A stretch of DNA of 39,925 nt from JBDLSY01 sp041170585 (GTDB lineage Bacteria > Pseudomonadota > Gammaproteobacteria > Burkholderiales > Burkholderiaceae_C). Below, one piece after another: positions 1 to 6,804 of the stretch. Position 1 is the stretch's first letter. The number at the start of each line of letters is the position of its first letter. A program made the position numbers and the translations under genes. The notes beneath the pieces were generated by a model. That model did no database searches and was not told the DNA's origin. It was given only the letters and a program-made list of their open reading frames with translations. The stretch lies in NCBI GenBank assembly GCA_041170585.1, contig JBEDNN010000048.1, positions 1 to 39,925 of the forward strand, in the 5' to 3' direction.

Positions 1-167
1 ACTAAGCTTGAATTTTTTTCTACTGTTTTCAAACCTGCTGCAGTAACAGTTGTTGTTTTTGTTTGACCGATGCTACCATCTAAAACACCATATAACGTTA
101 CAGAAGAAGCAGCAGAAGCTGTACCGAATGCAGCCAATAAGCTAACTAATAATAAACTTTTTTTCAT
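1..167 (-). CDS. Outer-membrane porin, N-terminal part (gene continues past the left edge)
   Basis: Only the first 55 codons are present; the rest lies off the window. The start at 167 follows a good ribosome binding site (TAAGGAT about 7 bases upstream). The product begins with a Sec signal peptide: MKK, then a hydrophobic stretch SLLLVSLLAAFGTA, then a likely cleavage site in SASA. The mature protein would start SSVTLYGVLDGSIGQ. That opening is typical of betaproteobacterial trimeric general porins (Gram-negative porin family), where it forms the first beta strand. By family, the protein would be a 16-stranded barrel allowing passive diffusion of small solutes through the outer membrane. 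The family call is firm for the N-terminus; substrate preference cannot be judged from this fragment. Confidence 0.82.
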   Translation of the reverse strand, partial: MKKSLLLVSLLAAFGTASAASSVTLYGVLDGSIGQTKTTTVTAAGLKTVEKNSSL

Positions 168-403
168 GGGTAATCCTTAAAATTATAGTGGTGGCACATA
201 CAAGCGGTATGAACCTTTTAAAAAAGATGCTCAATTGCTTGCGCGTTTGAACTTCCAATACTGTACATTTTTTTAACTGGGCTTCAAAATCAAATACGCG
301 TTTAGTTGATAATTTAACAAATCTTATCGTAAACATCTCAATAAAACGGCTTAAGGTGTTGTTTTTTTGCAAACACGCCTCTTGCAAAGTTATTTTAAAC
401 GAT

Positions 404-1627
404 TTATTGACGTCGTAACCATAAACCTTTTAAATATTCACCTTCAGGGTGAGTCATTCGCATAGGGTGGTCAATCCCTGCACCTAAGCGACCCATCATA
501 GCCAAATCTTGCCGACTATCACAAGCAGCGCCTGCAACAATTTTTTGAAATAAATCCACGTTAATCGCACCGCTACATGAAAAAGTCAGTAAATCGCCGC
601 CAGTAGCCAACAAACGCATTCCCCGTAAATTAACATCTTTATAAGCACGTGCAGCACGCTCAACATGAGCGGCACTGGGGGCAAACTTAGGCGGGTCTAA
701 TATGACAATATCAAAACGTTCGCCCGCTGCATCCAATGCTTTTAGTGCTTCTGCAACTTTTTCACAACGGGTTTCGTGCCGCATTATATCTAAACCATTT
801 AATAGGATATTTTTTTCAGCTAATACCAAGGCATCGGCACTGCTATCGACACTGACACAATGGCTTGCACCTGCGGCTAAAGCTGCCAGTGAAAACCCAC
901 CACTATAGCTAAAACAATTTAGTACCCGTACAGGTTTATTTAAAGCAACACGTTCGGTTGTTAAACGGGCGATTTGCAGGCGGGCATCGCGTTGATCAAT
1001 ATAAAATCCCGTTTTATGCCCTGCCATTACATCAATATAATAATTCACTTGATGCTCTGTTGCGGTAATCACTTCAGGCACAGTTCCTTTTAATACCTGT
1101 ACTACACTGGGCAAACCTTCTCTCGCTCGGACTTGTGCGTCGCTACGCTCAACAACTGTAGTGGCTGACGTAGCAATTTGTAAAGCTTGTACAATATCAT
1201 CACGCCAACGGGCAATACCTGCACTTAAACATTGAACCACCAATACATTATTATTTGCACTGATGTAATGGTCTGCAATTAAACCCGGTAAGCCATCGGC
1301 TTCACCAAACACCACCCGCACTGCCCCTGTGTAAGCATACAAACCCGCACGACGCGCTACTGCTGCCTGTATCATAGTCGTAAACCATGCGACATTAATT
1401 ATGGCATTTGAATCAAAACTCCACACACGCACGCGAATACGGCTACTTGGGCTAAATGCTCCCCACGCTAAAAACTGCCCGTCAATACCGTGTACTGCGA
1501 CAGTATCTCCGCTGGCTGGTTTGCCTTTAATATGTTGAATAGCCGTATCGTAAATCCAAGGATGACGACGCAATAAAGACCGTTCTTTACCAGCACGTAG
1601 TGTGACAATATTCATAGCTTCCGTCAT
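404..1627 (-). CDS. rlmI: 23S rRNA (cytosine-5)-methyltransferase RlmI-like
   Basis: A 407-residue SAM-dependent RNA methyltransferase, close to the 396 residues of E. coli RlmI, which makes m5C1962 in 23S rRNA. The N-terminal ~75 residues (LRAGKERSLLRRHPWIYDTA...) match the PUA-like RNA-binding domain of this family. The Rossmann methyltransferase follows, with the SAM-binding motif NCFSYSGGFSLAALAAGA near residue 238, the catalytic-loop motif DPPKF near 310 and the SCSG motif near 348. Two ATG codons lie in frame. The first (used here) has no clear ribosome binding site, while the ATG four codons later (position 1615) is preceded by CGGAAG. The real start may therefore be four residues shorter. 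It appears monocistronic between the porin gene and the OmpA-like gene. Family assignment is strong; the exact target base is inferred. Confidence 0.85.
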   Translation of the reverse strand: MTEAMNIVTLRAGKERSLLRRHPWIYDTAIQHIKGKPASGDTVAVHGIDGQFLAWGAFSPSSRIRVRVWSFDSNAIINVAWFTTMIQAAVARRAGLYAYTGAVRVVFGEADGLPGLIADHYISANNNVLVVQCLSAGIARWRDDIVQALQIATSATTVVERSDAQVRAREGLPSVVQVLKGTVPEVITATEHQVNYYIDVMAGHKTGFYIDQRDARLQIARLTTERVALNKPVRVLNCFSYSGGFSLAALAAGASHCVSVDSSADALVLAEKNILLNGLDIMRHETRCEKVAEALKALDAAGERFDIVILDPPKFAPSAAHVERAARAYKDVNLRGMRLLATGGDLLTFSCSGAINVDLFQKIVAGAACDSRQDLAMMGRLGAGIDHPMRMTHPEGEYLKGLWLRRQ

Positions 1628-1754
1628 AAATAACCATATAAGTAATATAAGTAATATAAATAATAAATAATAATAAATAATACATGTAAATAGTTTTGAA
1701 TAAATTAAAATAGTTTAATTAAAATAATTCTTCAAATATTTAATCTGATTAAAA

Positions 1755-2504
1755 TTACGGTGCTAAATATTCAACCATAAATTCAATGCGGCGATTTTTT
1801 AAACGGCCTTCAGCTGTGCCGTTGTCCGCAAGTGGCTGTGAATCACTCATACCAACAGTCGTTAATTGCGTACTAGGTATACCCCGTTCAATTAAATATT
1901 GTTGAACAGTTGCTGCACGTAATTGTGATACTTCTGCCTTTCTCTCAACAGTACCAATAGAATCGGTGTGTCCTGATATAGTGACCTTGTGCTCTTTAAA
2001 GCAAGTCATCAGTACGTCTAAATTTTGTTTGCTACTGGCATTCAAGTAGTTAGTCCGTGGTTCAAACTGTACAATCCCTTTTGCTTTAATTAAAGCCTCA
2101 CACCCTTGTTTAAGTGTCTTGGCATAATCTGCTTTTAGCGTCAAACTGGCTTGACCATCAGCAACAATTTGACTGTTGATACTTATTGTTTGAGGTTCAG
2201 GCAACTTTAAGGGCAATGTAGGGGGTATTACTGCTTTAGAATAATTATTAATATTACTTAGATTACCGGGTATTGTTGCATTTTTTTGCGAATAAACACC
2301 ATAATTTACTTTATCGTAGTCTACTTTATCAGATTTACGCTGACTATACCCTTGAAGATACATCATATACAAGACTGCCAATAAAATACCAGAGACTAAT
2401 AATGTTGGAATAAATGCTACGTTGTCATTAAAAATCATAGCTTTAAAATGCTTTTTAAATTTATAGGTTGGCTGAATTGTTTGGTCAATTGACATATTCA
2501 TCAT
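1755..2504 (-). CDS. Inner-membrane-anchored OmpA/MotB-like peptidoglycan-binding protein
   Basis: A 249-residue protein with a short cytoplasmic N-terminus and one transmembrane helix at about residues 29-50 (FIPTLLVSGILLAVLYMMYL). A periplasmic linker follows, then a C-terminal OmpA-like domain from about residue 145. That domain shows the family's peptidoglycan-binding signature: SGHTDSIGTVERKAEVSQLRA, then YLIERGI, and the terminal NRRIEF. There is no cleavable signal or lipobox, so it is probably held in the inner membrane and reaches up to the cell wall, unlike Pal or OmpA. It is the last gene of the LysM - dprA - HhH group, 84 bp after the HhH gene across a tandem repeat. No specific partner is known; a structural or tethering role is inferred. 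Confidence 0.75.
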   Translation of the reverse strand: MMNMSIDQTIQPTYKFKKHFKAMIFNDNVAFIPTLLVSGILLAVLYMMYLQGYSQRKSDKVDYDKVNYGVYSQKNATIPGNLSNINNYSKAVIPPTLPLKLPEPQTISINSQIVADGQASLTLKADYAKTLKQGCEALIKAKGIVQFEPRTNYLNASSKQNLDVLMTCFKEHKVTISGHTDSIGTVERKAEVSQLRAATVQQYLIERGIPSTQLTTVGMSDSQPLADNGTAEGRLKNRRIEFMVEYLAP

Positions 2505-2546
2505 TTTAATTTAAGTAAAAATCATTAAAAGTTATTAAAAGTTATT

Positions 2547-2590
2547 AAACATCAATTAAACATCAATTAAACATCAATTAAACATCAATT
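2547..2590. repeat. Tandem repeat, four copies of an 11-bp unit
   Basis: Four perfect contiguous copies of AAACATCAATT. The last copy runs into the TAA stop codon (2589-2591) of the helix-hairpin-helix gene, so the array begins at the end of that reading frame and fills much of the gap before the OmpA-like gene. Confidence 0.95.
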
Positions 2591-3092
2591 AAAAACGGTT
2601 TAAGATGGCAGTTTCAGACACTGCTTTGGTCATTAAATGGTCTTGTAAACCTTTTAATTCGTACCATTTGTTAGAGCGAGCTAATTCAGCTTGTTTAGGC
2701 CAAGTATCCGTGTCTATCCATCTGTAATTACTGTTCACTGCTGTTAATGCTTGTTTTACAGCATCGGGCTTAGCATTTGCTAAATCAATTAAATCGTTGT
2801 AACCTAATTTTTTTAATAATTCACTGGTTGTAGGTCCAATCCCTTCAATGACTTCAAAATCTGCATCATCTTTAATTTTAAAGCCGACACGTGCAGCTTG
2901 TATAAAATCAATATATGACGCATCAATTGACCCTGTATTTTTGCGACGATTTTTAGCAGATTGAATCGTTTTAAATAGCTTGTGGCGGTTAAACCACCAC
3001 ACATTAAACATAAAACTTGTAATCCAACCTATGGCAAAAACCAACATAATCCACCATAAATTATATAACAAATCTATTTTATTCCAAGACAT
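2589..3092 (-). CDS. Membrane-anchored helix-hairpin-helix (COG3743-type) protein
   Basis: A 167-residue protein. The start at 3092 is chosen over an upstream in-frame start because a strong AAGGGGG ribosome binding site sits just before it. This leaves a 19-bp gap after dprA. Residues 9-34 are a tryptophan-rich transmembrane helix (LWWIMLVFAIGWITSFMFNVWW) followed by basic residues. A central basic stretch (SAKNRRKN) follows. From about residue 96 there is a helix-hairpin-helix domain, VIEGIGPTTSELLKKLGYND, ending in the TWPKQAELARSNKWYELKGLQDHL pattern. That pattern is characteristic of the predicted H3TH, flap-endonuclease-like family (COG3743). HhH domains usually bind DNA non-specifically. 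Nuclease catalytic residues are not evident, so binding is more likely than cleavage. Its place directly behind dprA hints at a membrane-proximal DNA role; this is an inference. Confidence 0.7.
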   Translation of the reverse strand: MSWNKIDLLYNLWWIMLVFAIGWITSFMFNVWWFNRHKLFKTIQSAKNRRKNTGSIDASYIDFIQAARVGFKIKDDADFEVIEGIGPTTSELLKKLGYNDLIDLANAKPDAVKQALTAVNSNYRWIDTDTWPKQAELARSNKWYELKGLQDHLMTKAVSETAILNRF

Positions 3093-3111
3093 AGCCACCC
3101 CCTTGATTATT

Positions 3112-4398
3112 TCATGTATGGCTGATAAGCCGCTGATAACGCCCACCTTCCAAAACTTCTAAATCACCCAACAACTCTAATTCTGTTAAACGTGATAATA
3201 CTTCGCCTGTACTTAAAGCAGTTGCCAATACGATTTGGTCTAAATCCATAGGTGTATGCCCCATAGCTGCTAATACCGCATCATTTGTAGCTGGCAGTTC
3301 AGTTTTTTGTAATGGCAATGCCTGCATTTGTAAATTAGACGATGCCTTTGACAAAGGTAACTTTCGTTTACCTGTTTTTTGCAGTTGTGCATCAATTAAT
3401 TGTTTATGTGATTGTTTTTTTGGTGCTTGATTATGATTCGTAATTTGTAATGCAGCTGACTCATCATCACTGTCTGTAAATAAATGTAGTTCTTCTAAAA
3501 TATCATGTGCACTTTCTACTAACTTTGCACCTTGTTTGATTAACTGATGGCAACCTTTAGATAAAGGAGCGTGAATACTACCAGGAATTGCCAATACCTC
3601 TCGTCCTTGCTCACCTGCAACCCGTGCGGTAATTAAACTGCCACTACGTACTGCTGCTTCTACCACTAAAATACCGCGTGATAACCCAGCAATTAAACGG
3701 TTACGACGCGGAAAGTTATGGGCAATAGGCGGCGTACCCACAGGAAATTCACTAATCACAGCCCCTTTTGTGGCAATACGATGGGCTAAATCTCGGTGAG
3801 ATGAAGGATAAACACGGTCAATGCCTGTACCCATTACGGCTATTGTTGAGTATGAATTATTGCTAGCCAGTAAAGCCCCTTCATGTGCCGCTGCATCAAT
3901 TCCTAAAGCTAAACCAGAAATAACGGTAATATTTTTTTCAGCCAAAGTCTGTGCAAACAAACGGGCATTGAGAATGCCTTGTTGAGTGGCATTGCGTGCA
4001 CCGACTATACCTACAGCCATTTGACTTAAAGTCAGCGGGTTTCCTTGAACAAACAGTACCAGTGGTGGGTCATTAATAGTGAGTAGTTGTGCAGGATAAT
4101 TTACACTGTCCCAAGTCAAAATATGCCTTACCTCTTGATAACGGTCATCAGTTAACCAGACTAATGCCGCATCTATATAGGTTTGTCTTTGAAGAGCAGC
4201 TGCTTCATTAGGCGTTTTAAATGCGAGTGCTGCAGGTTCACCCGCAATATTTGCTAAATCAAGTACGCTGGCTTCAAGAATAGCTACTGCTGAACCCAAT
4301 GCAGCCAACCAAGCCCGTACGGCATCTAATGGTAACTTAGCTGTATATTCCAACTGTAACCAAGCGGTTAATGGCATCAAATCTGTCAAATTAGACAC
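3112..4398 (-). CDS. dprA: DNA processing protein DprA (Smf)
   Basis: DprA binds incoming single-stranded DNA during natural transformation and loads RecA onto it, in the cytoplasm. The 428-residue product has the full family layout. A poorly conserved N-terminal helical region is followed by a Rossmann-like core with GIVGARNAT near residue 130. The core continues with VISGLALGIDAAAHEGAL, AVMGTGIDRVYPSSHRDLA, SEFPVGTPP, FPRRNRLIAGLS and VVEAAVRSGSLITA. A C-terminal winged-helix (DML1-like) domain covers roughly residues 365-425. The start is a GTG placed two bases after the stop of the upstream LysM gene (TAAGCGTG), which indicates translational coupling; a possible ATG seven codons further in has no better signal. 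The LysM-dprA pairing is common in betaproteobacteria. The usual following gene smg (DUF494) is absent and an HhH gene takes its place. Confidence 0.93.
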   Translation of the reverse strand: MSNLTDLMPLTAWLQLEYTAKLPLDAVRAWLAALGSAVAILEASVLDLANIAGEPAALAFKTPNEAAALQRQTYIDAALVWLTDDRYQEVRHILTWDSVNYPAQLLTINDPPLVLFVQGNPLTLSQMAVGIVGARNATQQGILNARLFAQTLAEKNITVISGLALGIDAAAHEGALLASNNSYSTIAVMGTGIDRVYPSSHRDLAHRIATKGAVISEFPVGTPPIAHNFPRRNRLIAGLSRGILVVEAAVRSGSLITARVAGEQGREVLAIPGSIHAPLSKGCHQLIKQGAKLVESAHDILEELHLFTDSDDESAALQITNHNQAPKKQSHKQLIDAQLQKTGKRKLPLSKASSNLQMQALPLQKTELPATNDAVLAAMGHTPMDLDQIVLATALSTGEVLSRLTELELLGDLEVLEGGRYQRLISHT

Positions 4399-4400
4399 GC

Positions 4401-5609
4401 TTAATCAGCAGTAGGTTGCGTTAAAGTATCGCCTACTTTAACCGGTTCACGAGTCCCTGCAACTAAAGCATAGGCGACTTTTTCAAACACACGAAAAACA
4501 ATTACATGGCCATAGGTTTCATCAGGTAAACGCACAGTAGCTTCTTTTTTATTAAACTGTTCCCAGAAGTTTTTTGATGGGGGTGTCGCTTCTTTGTCTA
4601 CCATAGTTTGTCCAGTACGCCATAACTGTAAAACATGGCCTACTTCTAAGCCGTCATTTTTACCCTTATTAATACTAATAATCATGTTGCTTCCTGCATA
4701 CGCTACACCATCATAAGAACTCATCACTCGGGCTTTAATCGGTGTGTCAGGGGCATGAGGCACTGCATTTAAGTTGGATTCGCTTACATAGGGCATAACA
4801 CGATCGCCATTACTTAGCTCTTCTACAGAATGTGTAATTTTTAATTTAGCGGGGTCACCTTCGCGTTGCATCATGGCTTGACCTACATAATGGGCTTCAT
4901 ACGCCACAACTGCATTGTTATCTGGATTACGTAGTGGTTTACCTGGGCGATATAACTGATAGCGGCCATCAGGGCTATTGGCTAAATTACGTGCGTAGAA
5001 TGAATCACCCACGCCAGTAAATACACGCGACTCTGTACCGCTTAATACATAACCAGATTTTTTTAAGCTGGCTTCATCAACAATTAAAGGTTGACTTAAA
5101 AAACTACGCATCGCACCCAAATTAATACTAACGATAGGTTCTAAAACATAGGGTTCACTACGAATTTTCGGAGACAGTTTATCTTCTGGTAAACCATCTG
5201 TACCATCGGCTAAACCTAATCTAGCGAATCCATTTGAACGAGTCAGCACTAATACTTGACCAGGATAAATTAAATGCGGATTAATAATTTGAGTTTTATT
5301 CATACCCCACAAAGACGGCCATTGCCACGGGCTTTTTAAGTACATTTTTGAAATATCCCACAAAGTATCATGGCGTTTTACCGTATATCGCTCGGGGGCT
5401 TTGGGCAATAAATTGGCTTCTGGAATGCCTTGGCTTGTCGCCACAGCTTGTGCTTGTGCTTTTTGTGCAGTAGTGGTGGTATAGCGGGTTTGTGCCATAA
5501 CGGTAGTATTAACACCCAGCGTTACGGTTGTGATTGACAGCATCAAAGCCCATAATAACGTTGATTGATATAAAGTTTTTTGTTGCAATAAAAAGTGTGT
5601 GGGTTTCAT
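4401..5609 (-). CDS. Secreted LysM-domain peptidoglycan-binding protein
   Basis: A 402-residue exported protein. The first 40 residues form a signal peptide with a longish n-region and hydrophobic core (LLWALMLSITTVTLGV), with cleavage probably after VMA. A single LysM domain at residues 75-123 (YTVKRHDTLWDISKMYLKSP ... NPHLIYPGQVLVL) is expected to bind peptidoglycan glycan chains. The remaining ~270 residues carry no motif I can name, but match the long LysM proteins that sit beside dprA (often between def/fmt and dprA) in betaproteobacteria. It is the first gene of its group, and its stop is two bases from the dprA start. The promoter presumably lies in the 337-bp divergent gap shared with metF. 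No catalytic residues are seen, so a wall-binding or scaffolding role is inferred. Confidence 0.8.
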   Translation of the reverse strand: MKPTHFLLQQKTLYQSTLLWALMLSITTVTLGVNTTVMAQTRYTTTTAQKAQAQAVATSQGIPEANLLPKAPERYTVKRHDTLWDISKMYLKSPWQWPSLWGMNKTQIINPHLIYPGQVLVLTRSNGFARLGLADGTDGLPEDKLSPKIRSEPYVLEPIVSINLGAMRSFLSQPLIVDEASLKKSGYVLSGTESRVFTGVGDSFYARNLANSPDGRYQLYRPGKPLRNPDNNAVVAYEAHYVGQAMMQREGDPAKLKITHSVEELSNGDRVMPYVSESNLNAVPHAPDTPIKARVMSSYDGVAYAGSNMIISINKGKNDGLEVGHVLQLWRTGQTMVDKEATPPSKNFWEQFNKKEATVRLPDETYGHVIVFRVFEKVAYALVAGTREPVKVGDTLTQPTAD

Positions 5610-5946
5610 AGTAAACGCTAGAAGTTAAATGGAACAAAATGATTTAAATAATATTAAGAAATAATAATATTAAAAAATATTAATATTAAGAAATATTAAG
5701 GAACGTTAAGAAATATTAAATGATTTTAAGTGTAATTTGTTTCATTATGTTTTTGTATACTTTACATTTTAATCAATTTATTTATCTTGCTTTTGTAAAC
5801 ACTCTCAATTAAACCACTTAATTTTAATATTTATAATATTTTTATATATTTTTATATATTTTTATATATTTTTATATACTTAATAATTAAATTTATAATA
5901 TCTTTATATTATTTATACAATATTCATACATAAACACTTCAACTAC
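5610..5946. other. 337-bp divergent intergenic region, AT-rich and repetitive
   Basis: This gap separates the divergent LysM and metF genes and must hold both promoters. It has almost no G or C. The half nearer the LysM gene is built from variants of AAATATTAA and the half nearer metF from TTTATATATT. I see no convincing SAM or SAH riboswitch, no MetR-type operator and no small gene. Confidence 0.6.
5841..5880. repeat. Tandem repeat, four copies of a 10-bp unit upstream of metF
   Basis: Three perfect copies of TTTATATATT are followed by a fourth with one change (TTTATATACT). The array lies about 65-105 bp upstream of the metF start, within the likely promoter region. Confidence 0.9.
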
Positions 5947-6804
5947 ATGACCAGCACATTATTATCTTTTGAATTTTTTCCACCCAAAACAGATGAGGGC
6001 TTAAATAATCTGCTATCAGCACAAACAGATTTAAACCGTGTTCACCCGCAATTTTTTTCAGTCACTTACGGTGCAGGCGGCAGTACACAGATCAATTCAT
6101 GGAAAGCTATTGAAGCTCTACAAATGACGGGGAGCAATGTAGCCCCTCATTTAAGTTGTATTGGTGCAAGTAGAAATAGTATTAAAGAACAACTGTCTAT
6201 TTATCAAGCGGCAGGTATTACTCGGATTATTGCCTTGCGTGGTGATTTACCCAGTGGCTATGGTTCAACCGGTGAATTTAAGTATGCCAGCGACTTAGTT
6301 GCATTTATTCGCGAAGTTACAGGTGATTGGTTTACTATTTATGTAGCTGCGTATCCTGAATATCACCCACAAGCACAGACTTCTATTAAAGATTTAGATG
6401 CCTTTGCTTATAAAATAAAAGCTGGTGCTGGCGGGGCTACTGCTGCGATTACGCAATATTTTTTTAATAGTGATGCGTATTATCATTTTTGCCATGAAAT
6501 TGAAAAACGTGGTATTAATTTAACTGAAACACCAATTATCCCTGGGATAATGCCAATTACACAATTTGGACAACTCGCACGGTTTTCTGAAATGTGCGGT
6601 GCAGAAATACCGCGCTGGATGCGTTTAAAATTTGAGTCTATGTATGACGATACTAAAAGTATTGCTGCATTCGGCGAAGAAGTTATCAGTGATTTAACGG
6701 CTCAATTACTGGGTGTCGGCTGCCCCAGTTTACATTTTTACACTATGAACCGTAGTGCTCCCAGTTTAGCGATATTAAAAAATGTGGGTCTTATACCTCG
6801 CTAG
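5947..6804 (+). CDS. metF: 5,10-methylenetetrahydrofolate reductase
   Basis: A FAD enzyme that reduces 5,10-methylene-THF to 5-methyl-THF, supplying the methyl group for methionine synthesis. The 285-residue product matches the usual bacterial length (E. coli 296). Visible family motifs include the N-terminal SFEFFPPK, VTYGAGGST, HLSCIG, the ALRGDLP loop, and the GGATAAITQYFFN strand with substrate-contacting Q and F residues. PIIPGIMPI and the C-terminal GCPSLHFYTMNRS close the barrel. The start is the only ATG that keeps the conserved opening; no strong ribosome binding site precedes it. It stands alone on the plus strand, and its last 14 bases overlap the 3' end of the convergent priA gene. 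Confidence 0.95.
   Translation: MTSTLLSFEFFPPKTDEGLNNLLSAQTDLNRVHPQFFSVTYGAGGSTQINSWKAIEALQMTGSNVAPHLSCIGASRNSIKEQLSIYQAAGITRIIALRGDLPSGYGSTGEFKYASDLVAFIREVTGDWFTIYVAAYPEYHPQAQTSIKDLDAFAYKIKAGAGGATAAITQYFFNSDAYYHFCHEIEKRGINLTETPIIPGIMPITQFGQLARFSEMCGAEIPRWMRLKFESMYDDTKSIAAFGEEVISDLTAQLLGVGCPSLHFYTMNRSAPSLAILKNVGLIPR

Noticed and set aside
142..387. An 81-residue open frame on the minus strand overlapping the porin start
   Set aside because: It overlaps the porin start and ribosome binding site in another frame and resembles no known family; the porin reading is far better supported.
5610..5946. Possible SAM or SAH riboswitch or MetR site controlling metF
   Set aside because: The region is nearly pure A/T repeats without the conserved GC-containing core of any methionine-related riboswitch, and no clear MetR palindrome was found.
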